Part shown: piece by piece, positions 1 to 5,705 of the stretch
Layout of the letters: every line of letters starts with the position of its first letter
Position numbering within the stretch: the stretch's first letter is position 1
Assembly: GCA_046597895.1 (NCBI GenBank)
Contig: JBKJJS010000236.1
Location: 1 to 5,705, forward strand
DNA: 5,705 nucleotides
Reading direction: 5' to 3'
Origin: WLJO01 sp046597895
GTDB lineage: Bacteria > Actinomycetota > Acidimicrobiia > Acidimicrobiales > Ilumatobacteraceae
Program-made: the position numbers and the translations under genes
Notes under the pieces: model-generated
Databases searched by the model: none
What the model saw: the letters and a program-made list of their open reading frames with translations, nothing else
What the model was told of the DNA's origin: nothing

Positions 1-892
1 TCAACTCAGCACCCTGAGCGAACCGCCGTACGTTGGCCGTGATCCTCTCGGCCAGCAACTGCTCGCTCATCGCCTGTGTGCTCCCGGCGTGCGGCGTGAT
101 GAGGCAGTTCGGCATCGACCAGAGCGGGTGTCCAGCCGGGAGGGGCTCCGGCTCGGTCACGTCGAGCCCGGCGCCACCAATCAACCCTTCTTGCAACGCC
201 CACACGAGATCGTCAGTGACGATGTGGCGGCCGCGGGCGACGTTCACGAGCCACGCGTGGCGCTCCATCGACTCCATCTCGCCGCGGCCGATCAGGCCGT
301 CCGTCTCCGGGGTGAGCGACAACGCCAGCACCACGAGATCGGCGCCAGGGAGCGCATCGAGATACCGGTCGCTCTCGATCACGACGTCGGCGCCTTCCAT
401 CTCCTGCACCCGATTGCGTACGACCGTGACGTGACAGTCGAAGGGGCGCAGCAGACGCAACAACGACGTCGTGATGCCACCGCCGCCGAGGACCGTGACC
501 CGGGCTCCGATCAGGTTCCGCCCGAGTTGCCCGCCCCAGGTCGTCGACCGGAGATAGGTGCCGAATCCGCGCATCCCGGCGAGCGCCAGCGAGAGCGCCA
601 GTTCAGCGACGGGCTCGGCATAAACACCCTTCCCGCACGTCCACACCCGGTCATCGTCGACGAGGTGCGTGTAGTCCTCGACACCGGCCCAGGGCAGCTG
701 AACCCACTGCACGTCCGGCGCGTCCTCGAGCGCGTCCTCCAAGCCCTTCGGATTGCGGGGATGGGCCCACACGAGGGCCTCTGCATCAGCGAGCGGCACG
801 ACATGTCCACCTCCGGCCTGGATGGCCTCGGCGATCCACGTAGGGGCGCCCTCAGGGGCGAGGGCGATCCGGGGTGGGTTGGTACTTGGCAT
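1..892 (-). CDS. D-isomer-specific 2-hydroxyacid dehydrogenase (3' end outside window)
   Basis: Reading back from ATG at 892-890 gives 297 codons open to the left edge; the last few residues are missing. An in-frame TAG lies 15 nt upstream of the ATG, with no other start between, so the start is well fixed. It is a cytoplasmic NAD(P)-dependent oxidoreductase interconverting a 2-hydroxy acid and a 2-keto acid. A conserved AEPVAELAL (92-100) precedes the dinucleotide-binding fold with VLGGGGI (134-140). The catalytic set is present: Arg220 in NVARGR, Glu249 in EPEP, and His268 in TPHAG. After the second strand of the Rossmann fold (VTVVRN, 155-160) the usual acidic residue that favours NAD is absent and Arg159 stands there, which suggests NADP(H), an inference. 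The substrate cannot be named. No Shine-Dalgarno is visible before the ATG. The gene follows the receptor gene by 33 nt on the same strand and is probably cotranscribed, hinting at a role in metabolising the imported compound. Confidence 0.9.
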   Translation of the reverse strand, partial: MPSTNPPRIALAPEGAPTWIAEAIQAGGGHVVPLADAEALVWAHPRNPKGLEDALEDAPDVQWVQLPWAGVEDYTHLVDDDRVWTCGKGVYAEPVAELALSLALAGMRGFGTYLRSTTWGGQLGRNLIGARVTVLGGGGITTSLLRLLRPFDCHVTVVRNRVQEMEGADVVIESDRYLDALPGADLVVLALSLTPETDGLIGRGEMESMERHAWLVNVARGRHIVTDDLVWALQEGLIGGAGLDVTEPEPLPAGHPLWSMPNCLITPHAGSTQAMSEQLLAERITANVRRFAQGAEL

Positions 893-925
893 GGTGGGAC
901 GAGGCTATACGTCCGGATGGCGCGG

Positions 926-1930
926 TCAGAGTCCCGTTGCCTCGGCGAAGAGGGTGACGATCTCGTCCTCCTCGTCCTGGGTGACCTCGCGGAACTCGTA
1001 GAGCTTGCTCCCGGCCGGTGGATTGACGAACGGGTTGGCCTGGCCCTCAGCGGTCATGAAGTCGATGGCCCCCTTCACCGGCGACACGTAGGTGATCGCC
1101 TCGAACAGCGGCCCCGACACCGACGGCTCGTACACGTAGTTGAGAAAAGCCTCGGCCGCCGCCTTGTTGTCTGCCCCTACAGGAATCAGACAGGTGTCGA
1201 CGAAACTCATCGCCCCCTTCACCGGCAGCACGTACTCGATGTCCGGCGTGTCCGCCGCCTTCAGCGACGCGATGTCACCCGACCACCCGATGGCGATCCA
1301 CACCTCACCGAGAATCAGGTCGTCCGTGTACGAGTTCCCGACGATCTTGCGGAACTGACCGGCGTCCCGCGCCGTGCCGATTGCTCCGATGGCGGTGCGG
1401 ATCTGCTCCATCGTGGCCGTCGTGGGGTCGACGCCGGCGTCCAGGAGGAACAATCCGACGCTGTCGCGCCACTCGCTGAGGATGGATACGCGGTTCTTGA
1501 ACTTCGGGTCGAGCAGATCCGAAATCGACGTGATCGGCCGACCGGTCTTGTCGGGGAAGTACGCGATACCCGTCTGACCCTGCGCCCAGGGCAAGGAGAA
1601 CTGGCGACCGGGATCCCACGCCGGGTCGGCCAGCTCGGTACGGAGGTTCACCTTGTTCGGCACGTTGGACGCGGTAAGCGGCTGTGCGAGTCCCTCGGCG
1701 ATCATGCGGGCGGCCATCCACGACGTGGGGACGACGAGATCAAAACCGATCCCTTTGCCCTTGGCCAAGTCCGGCTGATACTTGGCATAGAACGTCTCGT
1801 TGTCGTCCAGTTCGGGCCGGTAGTCGACCTTCACCCCGGTGGCGCTCGTGAAGCCATCGAGCGTCGGCGACGTCGACGCGTCGTCGTTCTCGATGTACAG
1901 GATCCAGTTCAACATGTGGAGCGTGCCGCC
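926..1930 (-). repeat. Paralogous receptor-coding unit, copy 2 (lipoprotein gene)
   Basis: Counterpart of 3805-4809 with the same length and orientation. Similarity begins at the GGTL/GSTL codons just after the low-complexity tether and continues to the stop. The N-terminal parts (signal and tether) are not clearly alignable beyond the twin-arginine motif, so either the duplication covered only the folded domain or the linkers diverged faster. Confidence 0.85.
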
Positions 1931-2134
1931 GAGCGGGGCCTGGGCGCCCGTCGTCGGTGAGGCGGCAGACGTGGTCCCGGGGGCAGCCGTGGCGGGGGAC
2001 GTCGGAGCGGGTGCGGCACTGGTGGAGGAGGAACCGCCGTCGTCTCCGCAGGCGGCGAGAGCGGCGGGTAGAACCACTCCGGCGGCCCCGGCCCGGATCA
2101 GGAGCTGACGGCGGGAAAACGGAAGTTGGTCCAC
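926..2134 (-). CDS. potD: PotD/PotF-type substrate-binding Tat-lipoprotein
   Basis: A 402-residue extracellular receptor of the spermidine/putrescine-binding family. The GTG start at 2134-2132 is chosen because GAGGAGG stands 5 nt upstream and because it places a clean signal peptide at the N-terminus: SRRQLLI (residues 7-13, a twin-arginine motif), a hydrophobic core, and a lipobox LAAC with Cys29. A longer frame reaching to 2230 would bury this signal and overlap potC. A low-complexity Ser/Thr/Ala/Pro tether (about 34-68) links the lipid anchor to the binding domain (69-402). Family hallmarks are NWILY (76-80), VPTSW (135-139), WSGD (284-287) and KGAMSFVD (306-313). The Trp and Asp residues in these resemble the amine-binding pocket of PotD/PotF, but the segment EWRD (221-224) stands where PotD has acidic ligand-binding residues, so the ligand could be a different amine. 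It is about 80% identical to the receptor domain of the fusion gene at 3805-5705. It lies 28 nt after potC and 33 nt before the dehydrogenase. Confidence 0.93.
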   Translation of the reverse strand: MDQLPFSRRQLLIRAGAAGVVLPAALAACGDDGGSSSTSAAPAPTSPATAAPGTTSAASPTTGAQAPLGGTLHMLNWILYIENDDASTSPTLDGFTSATGVKVDYRPELDDNETFYAKYQPDLAKGKGIGFDLVVPTSWMAARMIAEGLAQPLTASNVPNKVNLRTELADPAWDPGRQFSLPWAQGQTGIAYFPDKTGRPITSISDLLDPKFKNRVSILSEWRDSVGLFLLDAGVDPTTATMEQIRTAIGAIGTARDAGQFRKIVGNSYTDDLILGEVWIAIGWSGDIASLKAADTPDIEYVLPVKGAMSFVDTCLIPVGADNKAAAEAFLNYVYEPSVSGPLFEAITYVSPVKGAIDFMTAEGQANPFVNPPAGSKLYEFREVTQDEEDEIVTLFAEATGL

Positions 2135-2139
2135 GGATG

Positions 2140-2146
2140 CCTCCTC
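2140..2146 (-). promoter_or_regulatory. Ribosome binding site for the lipoprotein receptor gene
   Basis: GAGGAGG on the minus strand, 5 nt before the GTG at 2134-2132. It is the strongest Shine-Dalgarno in the window and decides the start of this gene over a longer frame opening at 2230. Receptors are often needed in excess over the permeases, and a strong site here would fit that; this last point is inference. Confidence 0.8.
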
Positions 2147-2162
2147 GTAGTGGGTGGAACAG

Positions 2163-2957
2163 TCAGGCCAGAGCTTGCTGCCGGCGACGGCTGGCCAGGA
2201 TTCCCGTGATCGAGATGACCGCCGCCGCAAGGAGGATCATGGTACCGAAAACATTGATCTGCGGGGGGACACGGGAGCGCTTCTGCGTCCAGACCTCCAC
2301 GGGAAACGTACGAGTGTTGCCGGAGTTCAGGTAGGTGATCGTGAAGTCGTCGAGCGACAGCGCGAATGTCAGCAGCGCGGCGGCGAAGACCCCCGGAGCA
2401 ATGATCGGGAACGTCACGCGGGTGAACGTCCGAACAGGCCTGGCGCCGAGATCGGCAGCCGCTTCCTCGAGTTGCCAGTTGAAGCCGCGGATGCGCGCCT
2501 TCACGGTGGTCGCCACGTAGCTGATGCAGAACATGACGTGGGCGATCACGATCGTCCAGAAGCCTCGCTGATAGTCCGCCGACACGAACAGAGAGAGCAG
2601 CGAGAAGCCGAGGACGATCTCGGGCATGGTCAGCGGCATCACGACGAGCGTGTTGACGAAACCCTTCCCGCCGAACCGGTACTTCACGAGCGCCATCGCC
2701 AACGCCGTCCCCATCGCCGCCGCCACCACGGTGGCGATCAGGGCCACCTGGAGGCTCTTCACCAACGCGTCCTTGAACTCAGGGTACTTGAAAGGATCCG
2801 CCCACGCCGCCAGCGAGAACTCGTTCCACACGTAGTTCCGCTGGCCCTTCGGCTTGTTGAACGAGAAGATCACCATCACGGCGATCGGGACGAAGAGGTA
2901 GAACAGCACGAGCCCGGCGTAGGTCGCGAGCGCGTACCGGCCGAGCCGCACCCTCAC
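2163..2957 (-). CDS. potC: PotC-type ABC transporter permease (polyamine/amine family)
   Basis: A 264-residue permease, the normal length for PotC. Predicted helices lie at about 11-33, 69-91, 102-125, 132-152, 185-205 and 236-254. A canonical EAA loop, EEAAADLGA from residue 164 followed by FPIIAPG, is the ATPase contact. The segment SLDDFTITYL after helix 5 is typical of PotC and related proteins. The GTG start (2957-2955) overlaps the PotB stop as GTGA and has a GAGGA Shine-Dalgarno 6 nt upstream inside the PotB coding sequence. The C-terminus ends in a basic tail, SRRRQQALA. It should form a heterodimeric channel with the upstream PotB-type protein. The TGA stop at 2165-2163 is followed by 28 nt and then the second receptor gene, so one transcript is likely. 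Confidence 0.94.
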   Translation of the reverse strand: MRVRLGRYALATYAGLVLFYLFVPIAVMVIFSFNKPKGQRNYVWNEFSLAAWADPFKYPEFKDALVKSLQVALIATVVAAAMGTALAMALVKYRFGGKGFVNTLVVMPLTMPEIVLGFSLLSLFVSADYQRGFWTIVIAHVMFCISYVATTVKARIRGFNWQLEEAAADLGARPVRTFTRVTFPIIAPGVFAAALLTFALSLDDFTITYLNSGNTRTFPVEVWTQKRSRVPPQINVFGTMILLAAAVISITGILASRRRQQALA

Positions 2958-3802
2958 AACAGATCCTCGGTCCCGAGAGCCCGGGCATACACGAATACCG
3001 CGACCAGGATCATTGCCATCAACACGAAGCTGATGGCCGACATTTCGGGTCGGAGCGCTTGGCTCAGGAAGTTCTCGGAGACGACATTGCCGATCATCGT
3101 CTGCGACTCGGAACCGACGAACTCCACGTTGATGAAGTCCCCGGCGGCTGGGATGAACGTGAGCAGGCTTCCGGCGAAGAGGCCCGGCATCGACAGCGGC
3201 AGCGTCACTTTCCGGAACGTGCGCCAGCCGTTGGCGTACAGATCAGGGCCGGCTTCCAACAGCTTTTTATCAATCTTCTCGAGGCTGACGTAGATCGGCA
3301 GGACCATGAACGGCAGGAAGTTGTAAGACAACGCTCCGACCACCGCCGGGGTCGTCCCAATGATGCTGTCGTTGTCCCCGAGAAGCCCGATCGAGCGCAG
3401 CACCTTGGGTACGGGGCCATCCGTAGAGAGCAGGATGAGCCACGAGATGGTGCGGATGAGGTAGGTGGTGAAGAACGGCAGCACGACGAGCGCGAGAAGC
3501 AAGCCCTTGGCCTTCTGAGCTCGCATGGCGATGTAATACGCCAACGGGTACCCCATCAGGATGCACGCGATCGTGGCCAGGAACGCGTACCAGAACGTGC
3601 GGCGGAACACTTCGCCGTAGTCGCTGAACACGGACGTGTAGTTGGAGAGTCCGCCATCCTCCAGCGATCCACGTCCGAGGAAGAACATCGGGATGACGAA
3701 GAACACGGCCAGCCACAGCACCGCTGGAGCGGCCAGGACCCATGGCGTGAACCAGCTCCTCGGGCGGACCACATTGGCATGGGAGTCGGTCCGGGCGGCC
3801 AT
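2954..3802 (-). CDS. potB: PotB-type ABC transporter permease (polyamine/amine family)
   Basis: A 282-residue inner-membrane permease, the usual size for PotB. It has a cytoplasmic N-terminus, a first membrane helix at about 20-42, further helices near 70-93, 101-125, 151-173 and 205-225, and a last helix at 256-274. The cytoplasmic EAA loop that docks on the ATPase is at about 183-208 (EAGPDLYANGWRTF, then LPLSMPG). In it the usual EAAxxxG pattern is altered: the third Ala is Gly185 and the usual Gly is Tyr189, from memory of E. coli PotB. The ATG start is 2 nt after the upstream TAG stop and has no clear Shine-Dalgarno sequence, so translation is probably coupled to the ATPase-receptor gene. 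Its TGA stop overlaps the GTG start of the second permease. It should pair with the PotC-type subunit to form the translocation pore. The family call is firm; the transported compound is inferred from the family and neighbours only. Confidence 0.93.
   Translation of the reverse strand: MAARTDSHANVVRPRSWFTPWVLAAPAVLWLAVFFVIPMFFLGRGSLEDGGLSNYTSVFSDYGEVFRRTFWYAFLATIACILMGYPLAYYIAMRAQKAKGLLLALVVLPFFTTYLIRTISWLILLSTDGPVPKVLRSIGLLGDNDSIIGTTPAVVGALSYNFLPFMVLPIYVSLEKIDKKLLEAGPDLYANGWRTFRKVTLPLSMPGLFAGSLLTFIPAAGDFINVEFVGSESQTMIGNVVSENFLSQALRPEMSAISFVLMAMILVAVFVYARALGTEDLL
2964..2968 (-). promoter_or_regulatory. Ribosome binding site for the PotC-type permease
   Basis: GAGGA on the minus strand, 6 nt before the GTG start at 2957-2955 and inside the end of the PotB-type gene. 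It supports the GTG start and the GTGA stop/start overlap, an arrangement typical of translationally coupled subunits. Confidence 0.65.
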
Positions 3803-3804
3803 GG

Positions 3805-4809
3805 CTACTGCTGCGTCGCTTCGGTGAACAGGGTGACGATCTCCGCTTCCTCCTCGGGCGTCACCTCCCGGAACTCATAGAGCTTGCTGCCGGCTGGCGG
3901 GTTCACGAAGAGATTGGCCCGGCCCGACTCCGTCATGTGGTCGGCCGCCCCCTCCACGGGCGACACGTACGTGATCGCTTCGAACAACGGCCCGGACACC
4001 ACCGGGTCGTAGACGTAGTTGAGAAAGGCTTCTGCCGCCGCCTTGTTCTGCGCGCCCACCGGGATCAGGCAGTTGTCGACGAAGCTCATCGCCCCCTTTT
4101 CCGGCAGCACGTACTCGATGCCCGGCGCGTCCACGGCCTGCAGCGACGCGATGTCACCCGACCACGCTATGGCGATCCACACCTCGCCGAGGAGCAGGTC
4201 GTCCGTGTACGAGTTCCCGGCGATCTTGCGGAATTGACCGGCGTCCCGGGCGGACCCGATCACTCCGATGGCGGTCCGGATCTCGTCCATCGTGGCCGTC
4301 GCGGGGTCGACGCCGACGTCCAACAGGAAGAGCCCGACGGTGTCGCGCCACTCGGTGAGGATGGCGACGCGGTTCTTGAACTTCGGGTCGAGCAGATCCG
4401 AGATTGCCGTGATCGGCCGACCGGTCTTGTCAGGGAAGTACGCGATGCCCGTCTGGCCCTGCGCCCAGGGCAGCGAGTATCGCCGGCCGGGATCCCACGC
4501 GGGGTTGGCCAGATCGGCACGAATGTTCGCCTTGTTCGGCACCAACCGCGCATCGAGGGGCTGAACCAGTCCCTCGGCCACCATCCGGGCGGCCATCCAT
4601 GACGTCGGCACCACGATGTCGAACTCGATGCCTCGACCCTGTGCCAAGTCAGGCTGGTACTTCGCGTAGAAAGCCTCGTTGTCATCCAACTCCGGTCGGT
4701 AGTCGACCCGCACCCCGGAGGCGGCGGCGAATCCGTTGAGGGTTTGTGAGGTGAACGGATCGTCGTTCTCGATGTACAGGATCCAGTTCATGATCCTGAG
4801 CGTGCTGCC
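3805..4809 (-). repeat. Paralogous receptor-coding unit, copy 1 (in the fusion gene)
   Basis: This 1005-nt stretch (334 codons plus stop) aligns codon for codon and without gaps with 926-1930. By-eye comparison finds about 64 differing residues, or about 81% identity, with many near-identical DNA blocks, for example around the GRPIT and DPKFKNR codons. It marks an intra-operon duplication in direct orientation. Confidence 0.85.
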
Positions 4810-5705
4810 CGGGACCGGACCCGATGGCGCTGGCTCAACAGGGGCCGGGGACGGGGTCGTCGGCCCGGTTATCGAGTCGTCACCGCTGGACGCGATGGCG
4901 GCAACGATGCCCGCCACCCCAAGAGCGCCCACCGCTCCGGCGGCAATGAACAGACCGCGGCGGGTGACGCGACGGTCGGTACCGGCTGACTCCGCTGGCT
5001 CGTCGTCGACGATCGTCTCTTTGCCATCCAGTTGGGCCTGTACCTGGTCCACGTTCGTGGTCGTCGCCCCCGCGAACGCCGGCCACCCCCGCAGCAGGTA
5101 GACCGGTTCGTCGCCCCAGCCGACCCAGAGCGGATCGCCTGGCCGTAGGAACGGCAAACGGTCCTCGGCCGCCACGTGGGTGACGATCTCCGTGCCGTCC
5201 GCGAGGCGCAGGACCACGCGTGAGGCCGCGCCCTGGAAGATCACATCGGTGACCGTGCCCCGGACGCCGTCGCCGTCCCTCGGCACTTCGACGGAGGGCA
5301 CCAGCCGCTCAGGTCGGAGCATCACGGTGACCGGATCACCGGGGGAGGCGTCGATCGCCGTTCCCCGGATTCGTTGACCCGACTCCAGCGCCACGACGGA
5401 CCCGGTGCCCGAAGACTCGATGAGCGTCGCTGGCAACAGGTTCGCCGTCCCGATGAACCCGGCCACGAACACCGAAGCGGGGGTGTTGTAGATCTCGTCC
5501 GGAGTCCCGATCTGCTCGACACGGCCCTGGCTCATCACGGCGATCCGGTCGCTCATCGTGAGCGCCTCTTCCTGGTCGTGCGTCACGTACACGAACGTGA
5601 TCCCCACCTCGCGTTGGATACGCTTCAGTTCGATTTGCATCGCCTGGCGTAGCTTCAGATCGAGGGCAGCGAGTGGCTCGTCGAGCAGCAGGGCGCTGGG
5701 CAGGT
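3805..5705 (-). CDS. PotA-type ABC ATPase fused to a PotD-type substrate-binding domain (5' end outside window)
   Basis: The visible 632 codons start inside the nucleotide-binding domain; Walker A and the signature motif lie off the right edge. Numbering from the first visible codon: Walker B LLLDEP (5-10), D-loop AALD (12-15), H-loop THDQEEA with His42, then a TOBE/OB region of the PotA/MalK type with RPERL near 130-134, ending near residue 205. After this there is no stop. A linker of about 40 residues leads to RRVTRRG (244-250), a hydrophobic stretch at about 251-271, an acidic SSGDD, a Pro-rich spacer, and a complete PotD/PotF-family receptor domain (299-632). The ATPase part should energise import from the cytoplasmic face, while the receptor part should work outside, so the basic-hydrophobic-acidic segment is best read as an N-in/C-out membrane anchor. 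There is no lipobox Cys, unlike the paralogue at 926-2134. Alternatives are internal initiation at the in-frame GTG at 5052-5050, giving a separate 415-residue Tat protein, or a sequence error that removed a stop. The TAG stop at 3807-3805 is 2 nt from the next gene. Domain identities are secure; the fusion as a mature protein is not. Confidence 0.88.
   Translation of the reverse strand, partial: LPSALLLDEPLAALDLKLRQAMQIELKRIQREVGITFVYVTHDQEEALTMSDRIAVMSQGRVEQIGTPDEIYNTPASVFVAGFIGTANLLPATLIESSGTGSVVALESGQRIRGTAIDASPGDPVTVMLRPERLVPSVEVPRDGDGVRGTVTDVIFQGAASRVVLRLADGTEIVTHVAAEDRLPFLRPGDPLWVGWGDEPVYLLRGWPAFAGATTTNVDQVQAQLDGKETIVDDEPAESAGTDRRVTRRGLFIAAGAVGALGVAGIVAAIASSGDDSITGPTTPSPAPVEPAPSGPVPGSTLRIMNWILYIENDDPFTSQTLNGFAAASGVRVDYRPELDDNEAFYAKYQPDLAQGRGIEFDIVVPTSWMAARMVAEGLVQPLDARLVPNKANIRADLANPAWDPGRRYSLPWAQGQTGIAYFPDKTGRPITAISDLLDPKFKNRVAILTEWRDTVGLFLLDVGVDPATATMDEIRTAIGVIGSARDAGQFRKIAGNSYTDDLLLGEVWIAIAWSGDIASLQAVDAPGIEYVLPEKGAMSFVDNCLIPVGAQNKAAAEAFLNYVYDPVVSGPLFEAITYVSPVEGAADHMTESGRANLFVNPPAGSKLYEFREVTPEEEAEIVTLFTEATQQ
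4912..4977 (-). other. Internal Tat-like signal-anchor segment within the ATPase-receptor fusion
   Basis: This part of the fusion gene encodes RRVTRRGLFIAAG and the rest of an approximately 21-residue hydrophobic run. The TRRGLF core resembles the twin-arginine consensus, and the residues after the hydrophobic run are SSGDD with no Cys for lipidation. In the paralogue the equivalent segment is an N-terminal Tat signal with lipobox, so the fusion seems to have kept the signal as an internal membrane anchor. Basic residues before and acidic residues after fit an N-in/C-out topology. Confidence 0.7.

Noticed and set aside
893..925. Possible promoter or terminator between the receptor and dehydrogenase genes
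   Set aside because: Only 33 nt, with no inverted repeat, T-run or convincing -35/-10 pair; no signal can be supported.
89..1960. A 623-codon open frame on the plus strand covering the dehydrogenase and receptor genes
   Set aside because: It is antisense to two clear genes, is rich in Arg, His, Asp and Glu with no recognisable domain, and spans a gene boundary. This is the usual mirror frame of high-GC coding DNA.
2135..2230. N-terminal extension of the receptor gene to an ATG at 2230
   Set aside because: It would overlap the potC coding sequence by 68 nt and push the Tat/lipobox signal inward. The GTG at 2134 has a strong Shine-Dalgarno at the right spacing.
2154..3293. A 379-codon open frame on the plus strand across both permease genes
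   Set aside because: It has an Arg/His/Glu-rich composition with no domain and lies opposite two unambiguous permeases, so it is a shadow frame.
3805..4809. Mobile element or composite transposon suggested by the long direct repeats
   Set aside because: The repeats are protein-coding receptor domains diverged by about 19% at protein level, with no transposase, terminal inverted repeats or target-site duplications. Gene duplication explains them.

Overview
The window is GC-rich (roughly 60-65% by eye) and is coded almost wholly on the minus strand. Signal peptides of the Tat type, a Tat-lipoprotein, GTG starts and the style of the dehydrogenase suggest a high-GC Gram-positive bacterium (Actinomycetota, possibly Acidimicrobiia-like). 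The lineage is an inference; there is no rRNA or marker gene here to fix it.

Read in the direction of transcription (right to left), the window is one tightly packed operon. It begins, already inside the gene, with the C-terminal half of a PotA-type ABC transporter ATPase (Walker B onward, then a TOBE domain). This reading frame runs without a stop into a Tat-like hydrophobic segment and a full PotD/PotF-type substrate-binding domain, so ATPase and solute receptor appear to be one polypeptide (3805-5705). Two nt later follows a PotB-type permease (2954-3802), then a PotC-type permease overlapping it by 4 nt (2163-2957), then a second, free-standing substrate-binding protein with a Tat signal and lipobox (926-2134). 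Last is a D-isomer-specific 2-hydroxyacid dehydrogenase (1-892) whose last codons lie beyond the left edge.

The two substrate-binding domains align over 334 residues without a gap and are about 80% identical by eye. They are a local duplication flanking the permease pair, anchored differently: one as a lipoprotein, one through a transmembrane segment attached to the ATPase. Together the genes encode a complete polyamine/amine-type importer (ATPase, two permeases, two receptors) plus a cytoplasmic oxidoreductase that may act on the imported compound or a product of it. The ligand is not proven: some receptor positions that bind polyamine amines in E. coli PotD appear to be replaced.

Non-coding space is minimal (gaps of 2, 28 and 33 nt). 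No promoter, terminator, RNA gene, mobile element or CRISPR array was seen; the operon promoter and the start of the ATPase lie to the right of the window and the operon's end lies to the left.
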